64,000 bases of DNA from AC-32 sp963763475 (GCA_963763475.1 CAVXOR010000001.1:248001-312000), one strand, 5' to 3'. Positions 30,871 through 41,130 are shown, counted from the stretch's first letter. Notes: generated by a model not told the origin, from the letters alone. Translations and numbers: made by a program.

Positions 30871-31698
30871 ATGCTGATCCGTCTCGGACACAGCCCCGAC
30901 CCGGACGACGCCTTCATGTTCTGGGGCCTCGCGTCGGGCGAGGTCGACTCGCGCCGGTTCGAGTTCGAGCACGTGCTGAAGGACATCCAGACGCTGAACA
31001 CCTGGGCGCTGGACGGCAAGCTCGAGGTCTCGGCGATCTCGCTCGCGGCCTACCCACTGGTGCAGGACCAGTACGTGTTGCTGCCCCACGGCGCCTCGAT
31101 GGGCTCGGGCTACGGGCCGATCGTGGTCGCGCGCGAGGAGATGACGCTCGCAGACGCGCGCGACGTCGAGATCGCGGTGCCGGGCGAGCTGACGACCGCG
31201 TTCCTGGTGCTGCGCATGTGCATGGGCCAGTTCCGCTACCGGGCCGTGCCGTTCGACCAGATCATCGACGAGGTCAAGTCGGGCCGCGCCGACGCGGGCC
31301 TGCTGATCCACGAGGGCCAGTTGACGTACGAGGCCGAAGGGCTGAAGAAGGTCGTCGACCTCGGCGAGTGGTGGCTGCTGGAGACGGGGCTGCCGCTGCC
31401 GCTGGGCGCGAACGTCGCGCGGCGCGACGTCGGCGCCGGGAACCTGTTCGAGCTCTCCGACGTGCTGCGCGACTCGATCCAGGCCGGCCTCGACAACCGC
31501 GAGGAGGCGATGGAGTACGCGATGCAGTTCGGCCGCGGCCTCGACACCGAGCTCGCCGACCGCTTCGTCGGCATGTACGTCAACGAGCTGACGTGCGACT
31601 ACGGCGACGAGGGCCGCCAGGCCGTGCGCGAGCTGCTGAAGCGCGCCGAAAGCCTCGGCACCTACGACCACCCCGTCAAGGTCGAGTTCGTCGGCTAG
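30871..31698 (+). CDS. mqnD: 1,4-dihydroxy-6-naphthoate synthase MqnD
   Basis: A 275-residue MqnD of the futalosine pathway for menaquinone. It converts cyclic de-hypoxanthine futalosine into 1,4-dihydroxy-6-naphthoate. Family signature at the N-terminus: LGHSPDPDDAFMFWGL; then LNTWALDGKLEVSAISLAAY, GSGYGPIVVAR and VPGELTTAFLVLRM. The fold is that of a periplasmic-binding-protein-like enzyme. No other mqn genes are in the window. It is divergent from the DtxR gene; TAGCCT (30854-30859) lies 11 nt before the ATG. Confidence 0.95.
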   Translation: MLIRLGHSPDPDDAFMFWGLASGEVDSRRFEFEHVLKDIQTLNTWALDGKLEVSAISLAAYPLVQDQYVLLPHGASMGSGYGPIVVAREEMTLADARDVEIAVPGELTTAFLVLRMCMGQFRYRAVPFDQIIDEVKSGRADAGLLIHEGQLTYEAEGLKKVVDLGEWWLLETGLPLPLGANVARRDVGAGNLFELSDVLRDSIQAGLDNREEAMEYAMQFGRGLDTELADRFVGMYVNELTCDYGDEGRQAVRELLKRAESLGTYDHPVKVEFVG

Positions 31699-31708
31699 CG
31701 TTGGCGCG

Positions 31709-32879
<1,171 letters not shown>

Positions 32880-32931
32880 GTTCCGGCTGCGGCCGCGGCC
32901 ATACCGTCGACCCCGAACAGGAGGAACGACG

Positions 32932-33414
32932 ATGATGCAGACCTACCGATTCTGGATCAAGGCGAGCCCGGAGCAGATCTGGCAGGCGCTGACCGACCCC
33001 GAGACGCTCCCCCGCTACGGCTACGGCGGCCGCTACGAGCTCGACCTGCAGCCGGGCGGGTCCTACCGTGTCGGCGCGACCGAGCAGATGCTGGCCGGCG
33101 GTGCGCCCGAGCTGATGGTCGAGGGCGAGGTGCTCGAGGTGGACGCGCCGAACCGGTTCGTCCAGAGCTGGCACCCGCTCTTCGACGAGCAGTTCACGGC
33201 GGAGCCAGCCACCCGCTTGACCTACGAGCTCGAGCCCGGCGCGGGCGGCGTGACGAAGCTGACGGTCACGCACGAGCTCGAGGACGCGCCGCTCGCGGCC
33301 GCGATCACGAGCGGCGAGGCCGCCGAGGCCGGCGGCGGCTTCCCGTGGGTACTGAGCGACCTGAAGACGCTGCTCGAGACGGGCGAGACACTGCCCCCGC
33401 AGATGGGCGCGTGA
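32932..33414 (+). CDS. SRPBCC/AHSA1 family protein
   Basis: A 160-residue START-like (Aha1-type) domain: YRFWIKASPEQIWQALTDPE at the N-terminus, the RYELDLQPGGSYRVG strand pair and the LTVTHELEDAP end. The fold makes a deep hydrophobic cavity; members bind lipids or polyketides or modulate Hsp90. No catalytic residue is known. A clear AGGAGG ribosome site (32920s) precedes the ATG. The stop is one base before the CTG start of the next gene. Confidence 0.85.
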   Translation: MMQTYRFWIKASPEQIWQALTDPETLPRYGYGGRYELDLQPGGSYRVGATEQMLAGGAPELMVEGEVLEVDAPNRFVQSWHPLFDEQFTAEPATRLTYELEPGAGGVTKLTVTHELEDAPLAAAITSGEAAEAGGGFPWVLSDLKTLLETGETLPPQMGA

Positions 33415-33415
33415 G

Positions 33416-34564
33416 CTGAGCTCGCTCGTCGAGCGCTACCTCGAGCTCGGCCTGCGCCTCGGCCGCCACGACGGCGACCTCGTCGACTCCTACTACGGCC
33501 CCGGGGAGATCGCGGAGCAGGTCGAGGCCGAGGAGCTGCGCAAGCCGGCCGCGCTCGCCGAGGAGGCCAACGCGCTCGCCGCGGACAGCGCCGGCGACGC
33601 GTGGCTCGTCGCCCAGGTCCGGTCGCTCGGCGCGACCGCTCGCAAGCTGGCCGGCGAGCGGCTCGACTACGCCGACGAGGGCCGACTCGTCTACGGAATC
33701 GAGCCGCGCTGGCACGACGAGGAGCCTTTCCGCCGAGCAGCTGCGATCCTCGACGAAGCGCTGCCCGGCCACGGCACCGTGCGCGAGCGCTACGCGGACT
33801 GGTTCTCAGCCAGTGCGATCCCGGCGGAGCTGGTCGAGCAGGCGGTGCTGGACGCGGCCGCTGAGCTGCGGCGGCTGACGCGGGAGACGATCGGCCTCCC
33901 CGACGGCGAGGAGTTCGAGCTCGAGCTGGTCACCGGCGAGCGCTGGCTCGGCTACGCCCACTACCTCGGCGGGCTGCGCACCAGGATTCAGGTCAACACC
34001 GACCTGCCGCTGCCGGCGGCCGATCTCGTGCCGCTCACCTCGCACGAGATCTACGGCGGCCACCACACGCATCGCGTCTGGCAGGAGACCGAGCTCGTGC
34101 GTGGCCGCGGGCAGCTGGAGCGCACGCTCGACGTGCTCTGGTCGCCCGAGGCCGTGATCTCGGAGGGAATCGCCATGACCGGCCCCGAGCTGCTCGTCGG
34201 CGACGGGCAGCAGCTCGCGACGGAGGTGCTCGGCCGTCTCGGCTTCGCTTACGACGGGGAGCTCGGCTCGCGCGTCGACGAGGCCCGCGACCTGCTTCTG
34301 CCGATCGCGGCGAACCTGGCGATGCTGATCCACGACAGGGGCGCGTCGGCCGACGAGGCGCGCGAGTACTCGGCCGCGTGGTCGCTCCAGCCAGACGACC
34401 GCATCGCCAAGCAGATCGACTCGCAGCTGCGGAATCCGTCGCCGCCTTACCAGCACACGTACTGGCAGGGCCGGGAGCTCGTCGCGGCGCATGTCGCCGG
34501 CAACCCGGAGCGCTTCAGGGAACTGCTGACTGCGCGGCTGCTACCGCGCGACCTCGCCGGGTGA
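33416..34564 (+). CDS. DUF885-like putative metallopeptidase
   Basis: About 382 residues if translation starts at CTG 33416, the only NTG codon that fits; GTG 33779 would remove a third of the protein, and the region before it (LVERYLELGLRLGRHDGDLV, DSYYGPGEIAEQV) is clearly coding. The central SHEIYGGHHTHRVWQE resembles the HExxPGHH zinc motif of DUF885 proteins, and ISEGIAMTGPELL further on is like their second metal segment. The Gly in place of Pro is a deviation. A metallopeptidase role is inferred from this motif. The stop overlaps the next GTG. Confidence 0.7.
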   Translation: MSSLVERYLELGLRLGRHDGDLVDSYYGPGEIAEQVEAEELRKPAALAEEANALAADSAGDAWLVAQVRSLGATARKLAGERLDYADEGRLVYGIEPRWHDEEPFRRAAAILDEALPGHGTVRERYADWFSASAIPAELVEQAVLDAAAELRRLTRETIGLPDGEEFELELVTGERWLGYAHYLGGLRTRIQVNTDLPLPAADLVPLTSHEIYGGHHTHRVWQETELVRGRGQLERTLDVLWSPEAVISEGIAMTGPELLVGDGQQLATEVLGRLGFAYDGELGSRVDEARDLLLPIAANLAMLIHDRGASADEAREYSAAWSLQPDDRIAKQIDSQLRNPSPPYQHTYWQGRELVAAHVAGNPERFRELLTARLLPRDLAG

Positions 34565-34992
34565 CGCCTGTGCGGCAGAGCATCAGCCTCTTCACTCTCG
34601 GCGTCTCGGACTACGCCCGGGCGAAGTCGTTCTACGAGGCGATTGGCTGGGCGGTCACCCGGGAGGCCGAAGAGACCGCGTTCTTCCAGGCGAACGGCGT
34701 CGTCCTCGTTCTCTGGAGCCGCGAGAAGCTCGCGGCCGACATGGGTATCCGAGACGAGTCGGCCGGCTGGGGCGGCGTCGCGCTCGCGCACAACGTCGGC
34801 TCGAGGGACGAGGTGCGCAATGTGATCGACTTGGCAGGGCGCAACGGCGCAGAGATCAGTCGGGAGCCGTCGGAGACGTTCTACGGCGGCTACGCGGGCG
34901 CCTTCCGCGACCCAGACGGCCACGTCTGGGAGATCGCGTACAACCCCGGCTTCGGGCTACGTGACGACGGCAGCATCACGCTGCCCTCCTAG
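34561..34992 (+). CDS. VOC (glyoxalase-like) family protein
   Basis: A 143-residue VOC protein: LFTLGVSDYARAKSFYEAIG at the N-terminus and the FRDPDGHVWEIAYNP end give the paired beta-alpha-beta-beta-beta modules. Metal-ligand candidates are the final Glu (WEI) and residues in the first strand. Members include glyoxalases, dioxygenases and resistance proteins; this one cannot be placed. GTG start overlaps the previous stop (GTGA). A second VOC protein is at 60741-61091. Confidence 0.85.
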   Translation: MTPVRQSISLFTLGVSDYARAKSFYEAIGWAVTREAEETAFFQANGVVLVLWSREKLAADMGIRDESAGWGGVALAHNVGSRDEVRNVIDLAGRNGAEISREPSETFYGGYAGAFRDPDGHVWEIAYNPGFGLRDDGSITLPS

Positions 34993-35244
34993 TCAGCTGA
35001 GCGGCGGACGGATGTAGATCACGCCGTCGTGCTTGATCGGCACGAAGGACGACCCTGTGCGCATGATCACCGACTCCGCGTGGGCGACCACCTCGTCGGC
35101 TGCCTCTTCGGCCCCGGCCTCGAGGGACACCGCGATCCCGATCTCGTTCACAGGCCGCGCGTCGAGCCCGCTTTCACGCAGCTCCTCGAGCAGCCGGTCG
35201 CGATCGGGGATCCGCGCAGCCTCGACTTGCACAGTCTCGCTCAT
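34993..35244 (-). CDS. Small hypothetical protein
   Basis: An 83-residue soluble protein. VEAARIPDRDRLLEELRESG followed by LDARPVNEIGIAVSLEAGAE suggests a beta-alpha-beta ACT- or ferredoxin-like layout; the end VPIKHDGVIYIRPPLS is strand-like. No family is assigned. Its stop abuts the convergent VOC gene. ATG at 35242-35244; the 54 bp to the divergent aldehyde dehydrogenase gene carry that gene's promoter. Confidence 0.65.
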   Translation of the reverse strand: MSETVQVEAARIPDRDRLLEELRESGLDARPVNEIGIAVSLEAGAEEAADEVVAHAESVIMRTGSSFVPIKHDGVIYIRPPLS

Positions 35245-35298
35245 ATCGCCGATTCTGCCCGCTGCCGCGGACGGGAAACTCGGTATCTTCCGGCCCTG

Positions 35299-36777
35299 AT
35301 GGCGGTTGCGACCGAGCGCGAGTACGGGCTCTTCATCAACGGCGAGTCGACCGAATCGGCCGCTGGCGAGCTGCGCGACCTGGCCGAACCCGCCACAGGC
35401 GAGCCGCTGGCCAAGGCGGCGGTTGCCAACGAGCAGGACGTCGACCGCGCGGTCGACGCCGCGCGCGCCGCGCTCGACGGCGACTGGGGCCGCACCGCCC
35501 CGACCGAGCGCTCCCGCCTCCTGCACGCCCTGGCCGACGCGCTCGTCGCCAATCGCAAGGAGCTGGCCGAGCTCGAGTCGCGGAACGTCGGCAAGGCGAT
35601 CTCCTCGGTCAAGGCCGAGCTGGCCCAGGCGGTCGAGAACTTCCGCTTCTACGGCTCCGCGATCGCCTCGATCGCGGGCCGCTCCAACCCGATCGGCGGC
35701 TCGCTGCTCTTCTACTCGCTGAAGGAGCCGGTCGGCGTCTGCGGCCAGATCGTGCCCTGGAACTACCCGCTGATGATGACCACCTGGAAGCTCGCGCCGG
35801 CACTGGCGGCCGGCTGCACGATCGTGCTCAAGCCCGATTCGGCGACACCGCTCTCGGCGCTGCGCATGGCCGAGCTGGCGACCGAGGTCGGCTTTCCGCC
35901 CGGGACGATCAACGTCGTCCCCGGCCCGGGCCCCACCGTCGGCGCGCACCTCGTCAAACACCCCGGCGTCGAGAAGATCGCCTTCACCGGCTCGACCGCG
36001 ACCGGCGCCGAGATCATGCGGCTCGCCTCCGATCCGATCAAGCGCCTGATCCTCGAGCTCGGCGGCAAGAGCCCGAACCTCGTCTTCGCCGACGCCGACC
36101 TCCAGGACGCGATCCCGAGCTCGGTCTGGTCGATCTACTATTCCGCCGGCCAGAGCTGCGAGGCGCGCTCGCGGGTACTGGTCGAGCGGTCGATCTACGA
36201 CGACTTCGTCGCGAGCTTCTCCGACGCGGCCTCGAGCCTCAAGGTCGGCGACCCGCTCGACCCGGAGACCCAGGTGGGCTCGCTGATTTCGAACGAGCAC
36301 CGCGACCGGGTCCACGGGTACGTCGAGGCCGGGCGCGAGGAAGGCGCCGAGGTCGTCACCGGCGGGAACCTGGAAGCGATGGCCGGTAAAGGTGCCTTCT
36401 ACCCACCCACGGTGCTGGCGCAGGTGGACAACTCGATGCGCGTCGCCCAGGAGGAGATCTTCGGCCCGGTTGTGACGGTGACCCCGTTCGAGGACGAGAA
36501 GGACGCGACCCGCATCGCCAACGACGTGCGCTACGGCCTGATGGCGACCGTCTGGACGGGCGACCCCGCCCGCGGGCACCGGCTCGCGCGCCGGATCAAA
36601 GCCGGCACGGTCGGGATCAACATGCCGTTTACCGCCTTCCCGGGCATCCCCTTCGGCGGCTACAAGCAGTCCGGCTTCGGTCGCGAGCTCGGGCTCGAGA
36701 CGCTCGACGCGTACCTCGAGACGAAGAGCGTGATCGTCTCGACGAGCCCGAAGCCGTTCAACCCGTTCGGGCTCTGA
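35299..36777 (+). CDS. NAD(P)-dependent aldehyde dehydrogenase
   Basis: A 492-residue aldehyde dehydrogenase of the betaine/aminobutyraldehyde type. Motifs: QIVPWNYPLMMTTWKLAPAL, FTGSTATGAEIMRLAS (NAD loop), LELGGKSPNLVFADAD (general-base Glu), SAGQSCEARSRVLVE (catalytic Cys) and EEIFGPVVTVTPFED. It oxidises an aldehyde to the acid. The ATG follows TATCTT (35284-35289) by 9 nt. The TGA stop overlaps the CTG start of the MFS gene, so the enzyme and a transporter are co-expressed. Substrate unknown. Confidence 0.93.
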   Translation: MAVATEREYGLFINGESTESAAGELRDLAEPATGEPLAKAAVANEQDVDRAVDAARAALDGDWGRTAPTERSRLLHALADALVANRKELAELESRNVGKAISSVKAELAQAVENFRFYGSAIASIAGRSNPIGGSLLFYSLKEPVGVCGQIVPWNYPLMMTTWKLAPALAAGCTIVLKPDSATPLSALRMAELATEVGFPPGTINVVPGPGPTVGAHLVKHPGVEKIAFTGSTATGAEIMRLASDPIKRLILELGGKSPNLVFADADLQDAIPSSVWSIYYSAGQSCEARSRVLVERSIYDDFVASFSDAASSLKVGDPLDPETQVGSLISNEHRDRVHGYVEAGREEGAEVVTGGNLEAMAGKGAFYPPTVLAQVDNSMRVAQEEIFGPVVTVTPFEDEKDATRIANDVRYGLMATVWTGDPARGHRLARRIKAGTVGINMPFTAFPGIPFGGYKQSGFGRELGLETLDAYLETKSVIVSTSPKPFNPFGL

Positions 36778-37922
36778 GCCGCTACCGCTGGCTCGTCCTC
36801 GCGGCGGGGACGGCGGCGCAGACGACGTTCTCGGCGGTGATCATCGGCCTGCCGGTGCTCGCGCCGGATCTGCGCGACGCGCACGACCTCAGCCTCGTGC
36901 AGGTCGGCGTCGTGCTCGACAGCCTCTGGATCGGCACGCTGCTGACGCTCCTGGCCTGGGGTCTGCTCGCCGATCGCTTCGGGGAGCGGCTGGTGCTCGC
37001 CACGGGGCTCGGCGCGTGCGGGATCGTCACCGCCGCGGCGGGTCACGCAGACAGCTTCGAGTCGCTGATCCTGCTCGTCGGGCTGGCCGGCGCCGCCGGC
37101 GCGAGCGTCAACGCGGCCAGCGGCCGGGCCGTGATGCAGTGGTTCCCGGCCTCCGAGCGCGGCTTCGCGCTCGGCGTCCGTCAGACCGCGATTCCGCTCG
37201 GCGGTCTGATCTCGGCGCTCGTCCTGCCGACGCTCGGCCTCCAGTCCGCGTTCGCCTTTCTCGGTGCGCTCTGCCTAGCGGGCGCCGCCTTCGGGGCGGT
37301 TGTGATCCACGACCGCAAGGGCGACGCCGAAGACGATGTGCTCGAGCCGCGCGGCATCGCTGCGACCCTGCGAGACCACCGGCTCTGGCTGCTCTGCTTC
37401 GGGAGCGGCTTCTACCTGGTCGCACAGCTGGCGGTGATCGGCTTCCTCGTCCTCTTCCTGCACGACGAGCGCGGCCTCTCGGACGGGGCCGCCGCCGGCG
37501 TGCTCGCTGCGGCGCAGGTCGTCGCGGCGGCGATGCGGATCGGCGGTGGGCGCTGGTCGGACCGCGTCGGCTCGCGCATACGACCGCTGCGGATCGTCGG
37601 CGTGGCGAGCGCGGTGACGCTCGCGCTGGCGACGGCCATGCTCTCCGCCCCGCTCGTGCTGCTGGTGCCGGCGTTCGTGCTGGCCGGCGGGATCTCGATG
37701 GCCTGGAACGGGCTCTCGTTCACCGCCGCCGCCGAGATCGCCGGCCGCAGCCGCAGCGGCGCTGCGCTCGGGATGCAGCAGAGCGCGCTGGCCGCGGCGG
37801 GCGCGATCGTGCCGCCGGCCTTCGCCGCCGTGGTCGCCGCGAGCTCGTGGCGGCTCGGCTTCGCCGGCGCGGCCGTGTTCCCGCTCGTGGGCGTGCTGCT
37901 GCTGAGGCCGCTGCGGGCTTAG
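36774..37922 (+). CDS. MFS transporter
   Basis: About 382 residues with 12 membrane segments. The gene starts at CTG 36774, in a CTGA overlap with the aldehyde dehydrogenase; the 21 residues before the first GTG (RYRWLVLAAGTAAQTTF) are clearly helix 1 of the transporter. Motif A in loop 2-3 is degenerate (WGLLADRFGERLVLATG). The pattern resembles the CynX/nitrate or sugar-acid branches; the substrate may be the acid or aldehyde handled by the coupled dehydrogenase, an inference from coupling only. Confidence 0.88.
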   Translation: MSRYRWLVLAAGTAAQTTFSAVIIGLPVLAPDLRDAHDLSLVQVGVVLDSLWIGTLLTLLAWGLLADRFGERLVLATGLGACGIVTAAAGHADSFESLILLVGLAGAAGASVNAASGRAVMQWFPASERGFALGVRQTAIPLGGLISALVLPTLGLQSAFAFLGALCLAGAAFGAVVIHDRKGDAEDDVLEPRGIAATLRDHRLWLLCFGSGFYLVAQLAVIGFLVLFLHDERGLSDGAAAGVLAAAQVVAAAMRIGGGRWSDRVGSRIRPLRIVGVASAVTLALATAMLSAPLVLLVPAFVLAGGISMAWNGLSFTAAAEIAGRSRSGAALGMQQSALAAAGAIVPPAFAAVVAASSWRLGFAGAAVFPLVGVLLLRPLRA

Positions 37923-37931
37923 GCTGTGGCC

Positions 37932-38990
37932 GTGCGGGTTCTGGAGCGCCTCGACCGGCTGTACGCGATCGGCGGCGGGCCGGGCGCGAACCGGCTCGGC
38001 GGCACCCGCGAGGAGGACGAGGCACACGAGCTGGTCGCCGGCTGGATGCGTGAGGCGGGCCTCGAGGTCGAGGTCGACTCCGCGGGGAACCTGTTCGGGC
38101 GCCTGCCGGGCCGGCGACCCGAGCTGCCGGAGGTCTGGACGGGCTCGCACCTCGACTCGGTGCCGAACGGCGGCCGCTTCGACGGCGCCCTCGGCGTGGT
38201 CGGCGGCCTGGAGGCGCTCGAGCGCCTGGGGCTGCGCGAGCGGACGCTGGTGGTCGTTGCCTTCCGCGACGAGGAGGGCTGCACCGGCCCCGGCTGCCGG
38301 GGCTCCCGGTCACTTTGCTCTGGCCGGCTGGATCCGGCGCCGGCGGCGTTCGTCGAGCTGCATGTCGAGCAGGGTCCCCAGCTTGCAGAAGTGGACGCGC
38401 CGCTCGGAGTGGTGACCGGAATCGCGGCCACCGCGCGCGGGGAGGTCGTGTTCGAGGGCCGTGAGGGACACGCCGGGACGACGCCGATGCTCCGCCGGGA
38501 CGACGCGCTCGTCGCGGCGGCGAAGCTCGTGCTGCGTCTGCGCGACGCGGCGGCTGCGGTCGACGGCGCGGTGGCGACGGTAGGTCGGCTGGCGGTCGAG
38601 CCGGGCGCCTCGAACGTGATCCCGGCGCGGGCCGCGCTGAGCGTGGACATTCGCGCGCCCGACGACGCGCGGCTAGAGCAGGTCGCAGCGGTGGTGCCAG
38701 CGGAGCTCTCTCGCGGGCGAGCGGTGGCGATGTCGCCGGGCCTGAGGGCGGCGCTGCTCGAGGAGTTGGCGGAGCGCGGGCTGCCCGCCTTCGAGCTGGC
38801 CTCTGGTGCCGGCCACGACGCGGGCGTGCTCGCGGCGGCGGGCGTGCCGGCAGCGATGCTCTTCGTCCGCAGCCTGAACGGCGGCATCAGCCACTCGCCG
38901 GACGAGCACTCCGCGGCCGAGGACGTCGAGCTCGCCGTTGACGTGCTGGCCGGAGCACTCGATCGCCTGGCTTCGTCTGTGGACGATTAG
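37932..38990 (+). CDS. M20 Zn-dependent amidohydrolase, allantoate amidohydrolase-like
   Basis: A 352-residue member of the allantoate amidohydrolase/N-carbamoyl amino acid hydrolase family. Metal ligands appear in WTGSHLDSVPNGGRFDGALG (His, Asp) and AFRDEEG (Glu pair), then ELHVEQGP (His) and a final GHDAG plus SHSPDE. It is about 50 residues shorter than relatives: the stretch between EEG...GSR and ELHVEQGP is only about 20 residues. It would remove ammonia from allantoate, fitting the purine cluster next to it. GTG 37932 is preferred over 37926 because TAGGCT ends exactly 6 nt before it. Confidence 0.82.
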   Translation: MRVLERLDRLYAIGGGPGANRLGGTREEDEAHELVAGWMREAGLEVEVDSAGNLFGRLPGRRPELPEVWTGSHLDSVPNGGRFDGALGVVGGLEALERLGLRERTLVVVAFRDEEGCTGPGCRGSRSLCSGRLDPAPAAFVELHVEQGPQLAEVDAPLGVVTGIAATARGEVVFEGREGHAGTTPMLRRDDALVAAAKLVLRLRDAAAAVDGAVATVGRLAVEPGASNVIPARAALSVDIRAPDDARLEQVAAVVPAELSRGRAVAMSPGLRAALLEELAERGLPAFELASGAGHDAGVLAAAGVPAAMLFVRSLNGGISHSPDEHSAAEDVELAVDVLAGALDRLASSVDD

Positions 38991-39072
38991 GCACGGCTCC
39001 GGCGCACCCGCGTCACCGACACGTGCGCTTTCCAGCGCTACGCTCGCAGCGGGTGGCGGGTGGACGAACGTC

Positions 39073-39099
39073 CTCCCCACCCCAGAGAAGGGTGGGGAG
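39073..39099. terminator. Bidirectional terminator between convergent genes
   Basis: CTCCCCACCC (39073-39082) pairs with GGGTGGGGAG (39090-39099) around a 7-nt loop, followed by GGTTTCTT on the plus strand. It lies between the amidohydrolase and the leftward DUF3830 gene. Confidence 0.65.
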
Positions 39100-39114
39100 C
39101 GGTTTCTTCCCGGG

Positions 39115-39522
39115 CTAGGTCTCGGTCGCGCGCAACGGCTGGGCGCCTTCCCAGAGAACCTTGCGGCCGAGCTCGCCGAACTGTTCGACGCCTTCCAGCA
39201 CCGTCGCGAAGTGGTTCCCGGCCAGCAGCCCGGCCTTGCTGGCGAACGCGGTCGGCCCGTACGGGAACAGGATCTCCGTCTCGCTCACCCCGCCGGGATA
39301 GAAGAGCAGCTGCCCGGGAGCGGGGTAACAGGTCGCGTTCTCGGAGCCGAAGCCGACGTCCAGCTCGCCGAACGGGATCCAGCACGACTCGCCGCTCCAG
39401 CGCGCGTGGATGATCCGGCTCTCCAGCGGCAGCAGCTTCCGGAACGCGGTGACCGTCGCGGGCGCAAGCTCCTCCTCGAGCTGCGCGACGAAGCGATAGT
39501 CGCCCGAGACGATCTCCAACAC
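39115..39522 (-). CDS. DUF3830 family protein
   Basis: A 135-residue protein of the DUF3830 family (cyclophilin-like beta-barrel). HARWSGESCWIPFGELDVGF, followed by YPAPGQLLFYPGGVSETEIL and FPYGPTAFASKAG, is the family pattern. These proteins occur beside purine, hydantoin and allantoin genes, with no proven activity. It is the last gene of the leftward urate operon, 10 bp after the PuuD gene. A catabolic accessory role is inferred from position and family habit. Confidence 0.82.
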   Translation of the reverse strand: MLEIVSGDYRFVAQLEEELAPATVTAFRKLLPLESRIIHARWSGESCWIPFGELDVGFGSENATCYPAPGQLLFYPGGVSETEILFPYGPTAFASKAGLLAGNHFATVLEGVEQFGELGRKVLWEGAQPLRATET

Positions 39523-39532
39523 GCGCCCGAAC

Positions 39533-40687
39533 CTACTTGATCGAGGCGCCGGCGCGGATCCAGGCGCCGAGCTCGTCGCGCTCGGCCTGCGTCATCTCCG
39601 TTGCGTTCCCGAGCGGCATTAGCTGCGAGTCCACCGCGACGCGCCGGATGGCCGCGGCCTGCGCGTGAATCTCGGCCGCGGTGTCGAGCTCGATCCCGAG
39701 TGGTGCGGCCGACACCCGCGTCGGATGCGCGGAGTGGCACGGCACGCAGCGCTGCTCGACGATCGCATGCGTCCGCGCGAACGACACTGAGCGGCCAGCT
39801 GCGGCCGAGCCACCCGAGCCCCCGCCGGTCGGCCGGATCGCGACCGCCACGACCGCGATCCCGAGCGCGGCCGTCACCGGGATCCACCAGACGTTCCGGC
39901 CGGCGTGGCGCAGGTTGAAGAAGTGCCGGATCCACGCCCCGATCGCCATCAGAGCGACCAACACGACCCACGACCAGCTGTGCCCGTACGCGCTCGGGAA
40001 GTGGTTGCTCAGCATCGCGAAGACCACCGGCAGCGTCAGGTAGTTGTTGTGCACCGAACGCCGCTTGGCCTCGAGCGCGGGCCCGGGCTCGGGCTCGCGG
40101 TACGCCTCCTTCGCCCCGATCAGGGCGCGGTGGGCGGGGATGATCACGAAGAAGACGTTCGCCACCATGATCGTCCCAAGCATCGCCCCGACCTGCACGA
40201 ATGCCGCCCGCGGGGCGAACAGCTCGGTCGCGCCCCAGGCCGCGAGCGTCGTCAAGCCGAGCAGGACCGACGCCAGGATCAGCTCGTTCCGCAGTACGCG
40301 GCAGAGCACGTCGTAGACGACCCACGCCACCCCTAGCAGCACCACGCTCACCGCGATCGCCCAGCCGGTGCCAAGCGGCCCGCCGGGCCGGACGAGGTAC
40401 GTGGTCGCGTTGAAGTAGTAGAGGAAGACCAGCAGCGCGAAGCCGGACAGCCACGTCGTGTAGGCCTCCCACTTGAACCAGTGCAGGACGTCTGGCAGCC
40501 GCGGCGGCGCGGGCACGAACTTCTCGACGCGATAGAAGCCGCCGCCGTGGATCTCCCACGACTCGTTCTCGCGCAGATGGTTGTCCAGCGCGACGAAGTA
40601 GAACGAGGTGCCGATCCACACGATCCCGGCCATCACGTGCAGCCAGCGCGCGAGGAACGAGAGCCACTCGTTCGCGTACGGATCCAC
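39533..40687 (-). CDS. puuD: Membrane-bound urate oxidase PuuD with cytochrome c domain
   Basis: A 384-residue protein. Residues 1-285 hold seven to eight membrane helices with the family's WLHVMAGIVWIGTSFYFVAL segment and many histidines; residues about 295-384 form a small cytochrome c domain with the haem site CVPCH and a distal methionine (QLMPLGNATEM). PuuD hydroxylates urate to 5-hydroxyisourate and feeds electrons to the respiratory chain without making peroxide. The GTG start overlaps the uraD stop (TAGTG). It lies between uraD and DUF3830 in a leftward purine operon. Confidence 0.93.
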   Translation of the reverse strand: MDPYANEWLSFLARWLHVMAGIVWIGTSFYFVALDNHLRENESWEIHGGGFYRVEKFVPAPPRLPDVLHWFKWEAYTTWLSGFALLVFLYYFNATTYLVRPGGPLGTGWAIAVSVVLLGVAWVVYDVLCRVLRNELILASVLLGLTTLAAWGATELFAPRAAFVQVGAMLGTIMVANVFFVIIPAHRALIGAKEAYREPEPGPALEAKRRSVHNNYLTLPVVFAMLSNHFPSAYGHSWSWVVLVALMAIGAWIRHFFNLRHAGRNVWWIPVTAALGIAVVAVAIRPTGGGSGGSAAAGRSVSFARTHAIVEQRCVPCHSAHPTRVSAAPLGIELDTAAEIHAQAAAIRRVAVDSQLMPLGNATEMTQAERDELGAWIRAGASIK

Positions 40688-41130
40688 TAGCGGCGCTTCT
40701 CCCAGCGGTCGCGCGCGATCGCGACCAGCTCGCCCAGCGCCGTCTCGAGCTCCTCTTCGCGCGTCCGTTCGATTCGCCCACGCAGCACCTCGAGGATCTC
40801 CGCCTTCGGTCGGCCGTTAACGAAGACGACGAAGCGGAAGCCGAACTTCTCCTCGTAGACCTGGTTCAGGTACGCGAGCTCGGTCAGGATCACCGGGTCG
40901 CCGCCGGCCCCCTGCTCCGCGGCCGAGCGCGCCGAGAGGCCGCTACGCGCGCCGATGGCCGGGTGCGCGTTCAGCGCCTCGAGCCTCTCGGCCTCGTCGA
41001 GCGCCGCGATCGCGTCGTCGGCCGAGCCGAGCGGGTCCTCCCGTGTCGCCAGCAGCTCGACCAGGCGCGTGCGTCCCTCGAAGAGCTCCGCGAGCTCCTC
41101 GACGCTCAGGTTCCGCGGTAACTCACGCAT
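40687..41130 (-). CDS. uraD: OHCU decarboxylase UraD
   Basis: A 147-residue helical decarboxylase. It turns 2-oxo-4-hydroxy-4-carboxy-5-ureidoimidazoline into S-allantoin. Signatures are LSVEELAELFEG at the N-terminus, LNAHPAIGARSGLSARSAAE (catalytic His in HPxIG) and LNQVYEEKFGFRFVVFVNGR with the KAEILEVLRGRIERTREEE end. Its start overlaps the hiuH 3' end by 25 bp, and its stop overlaps the puuD start by one base. Part of the tightly packed purine operon. Confidence 0.95.
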   Translation of the reverse strand: MRELPRNLSVEELAELFEGRTRLVELLATREDPLGSADDAIAALDEAERLEALNAHPAIGARSGLSARSAAEQGAGGDPVILTELAYLNQVYEEKFGFRFVVFVNGRPKAEILEVLRGRIERTREEELETALGELVAIARDRWEKRR

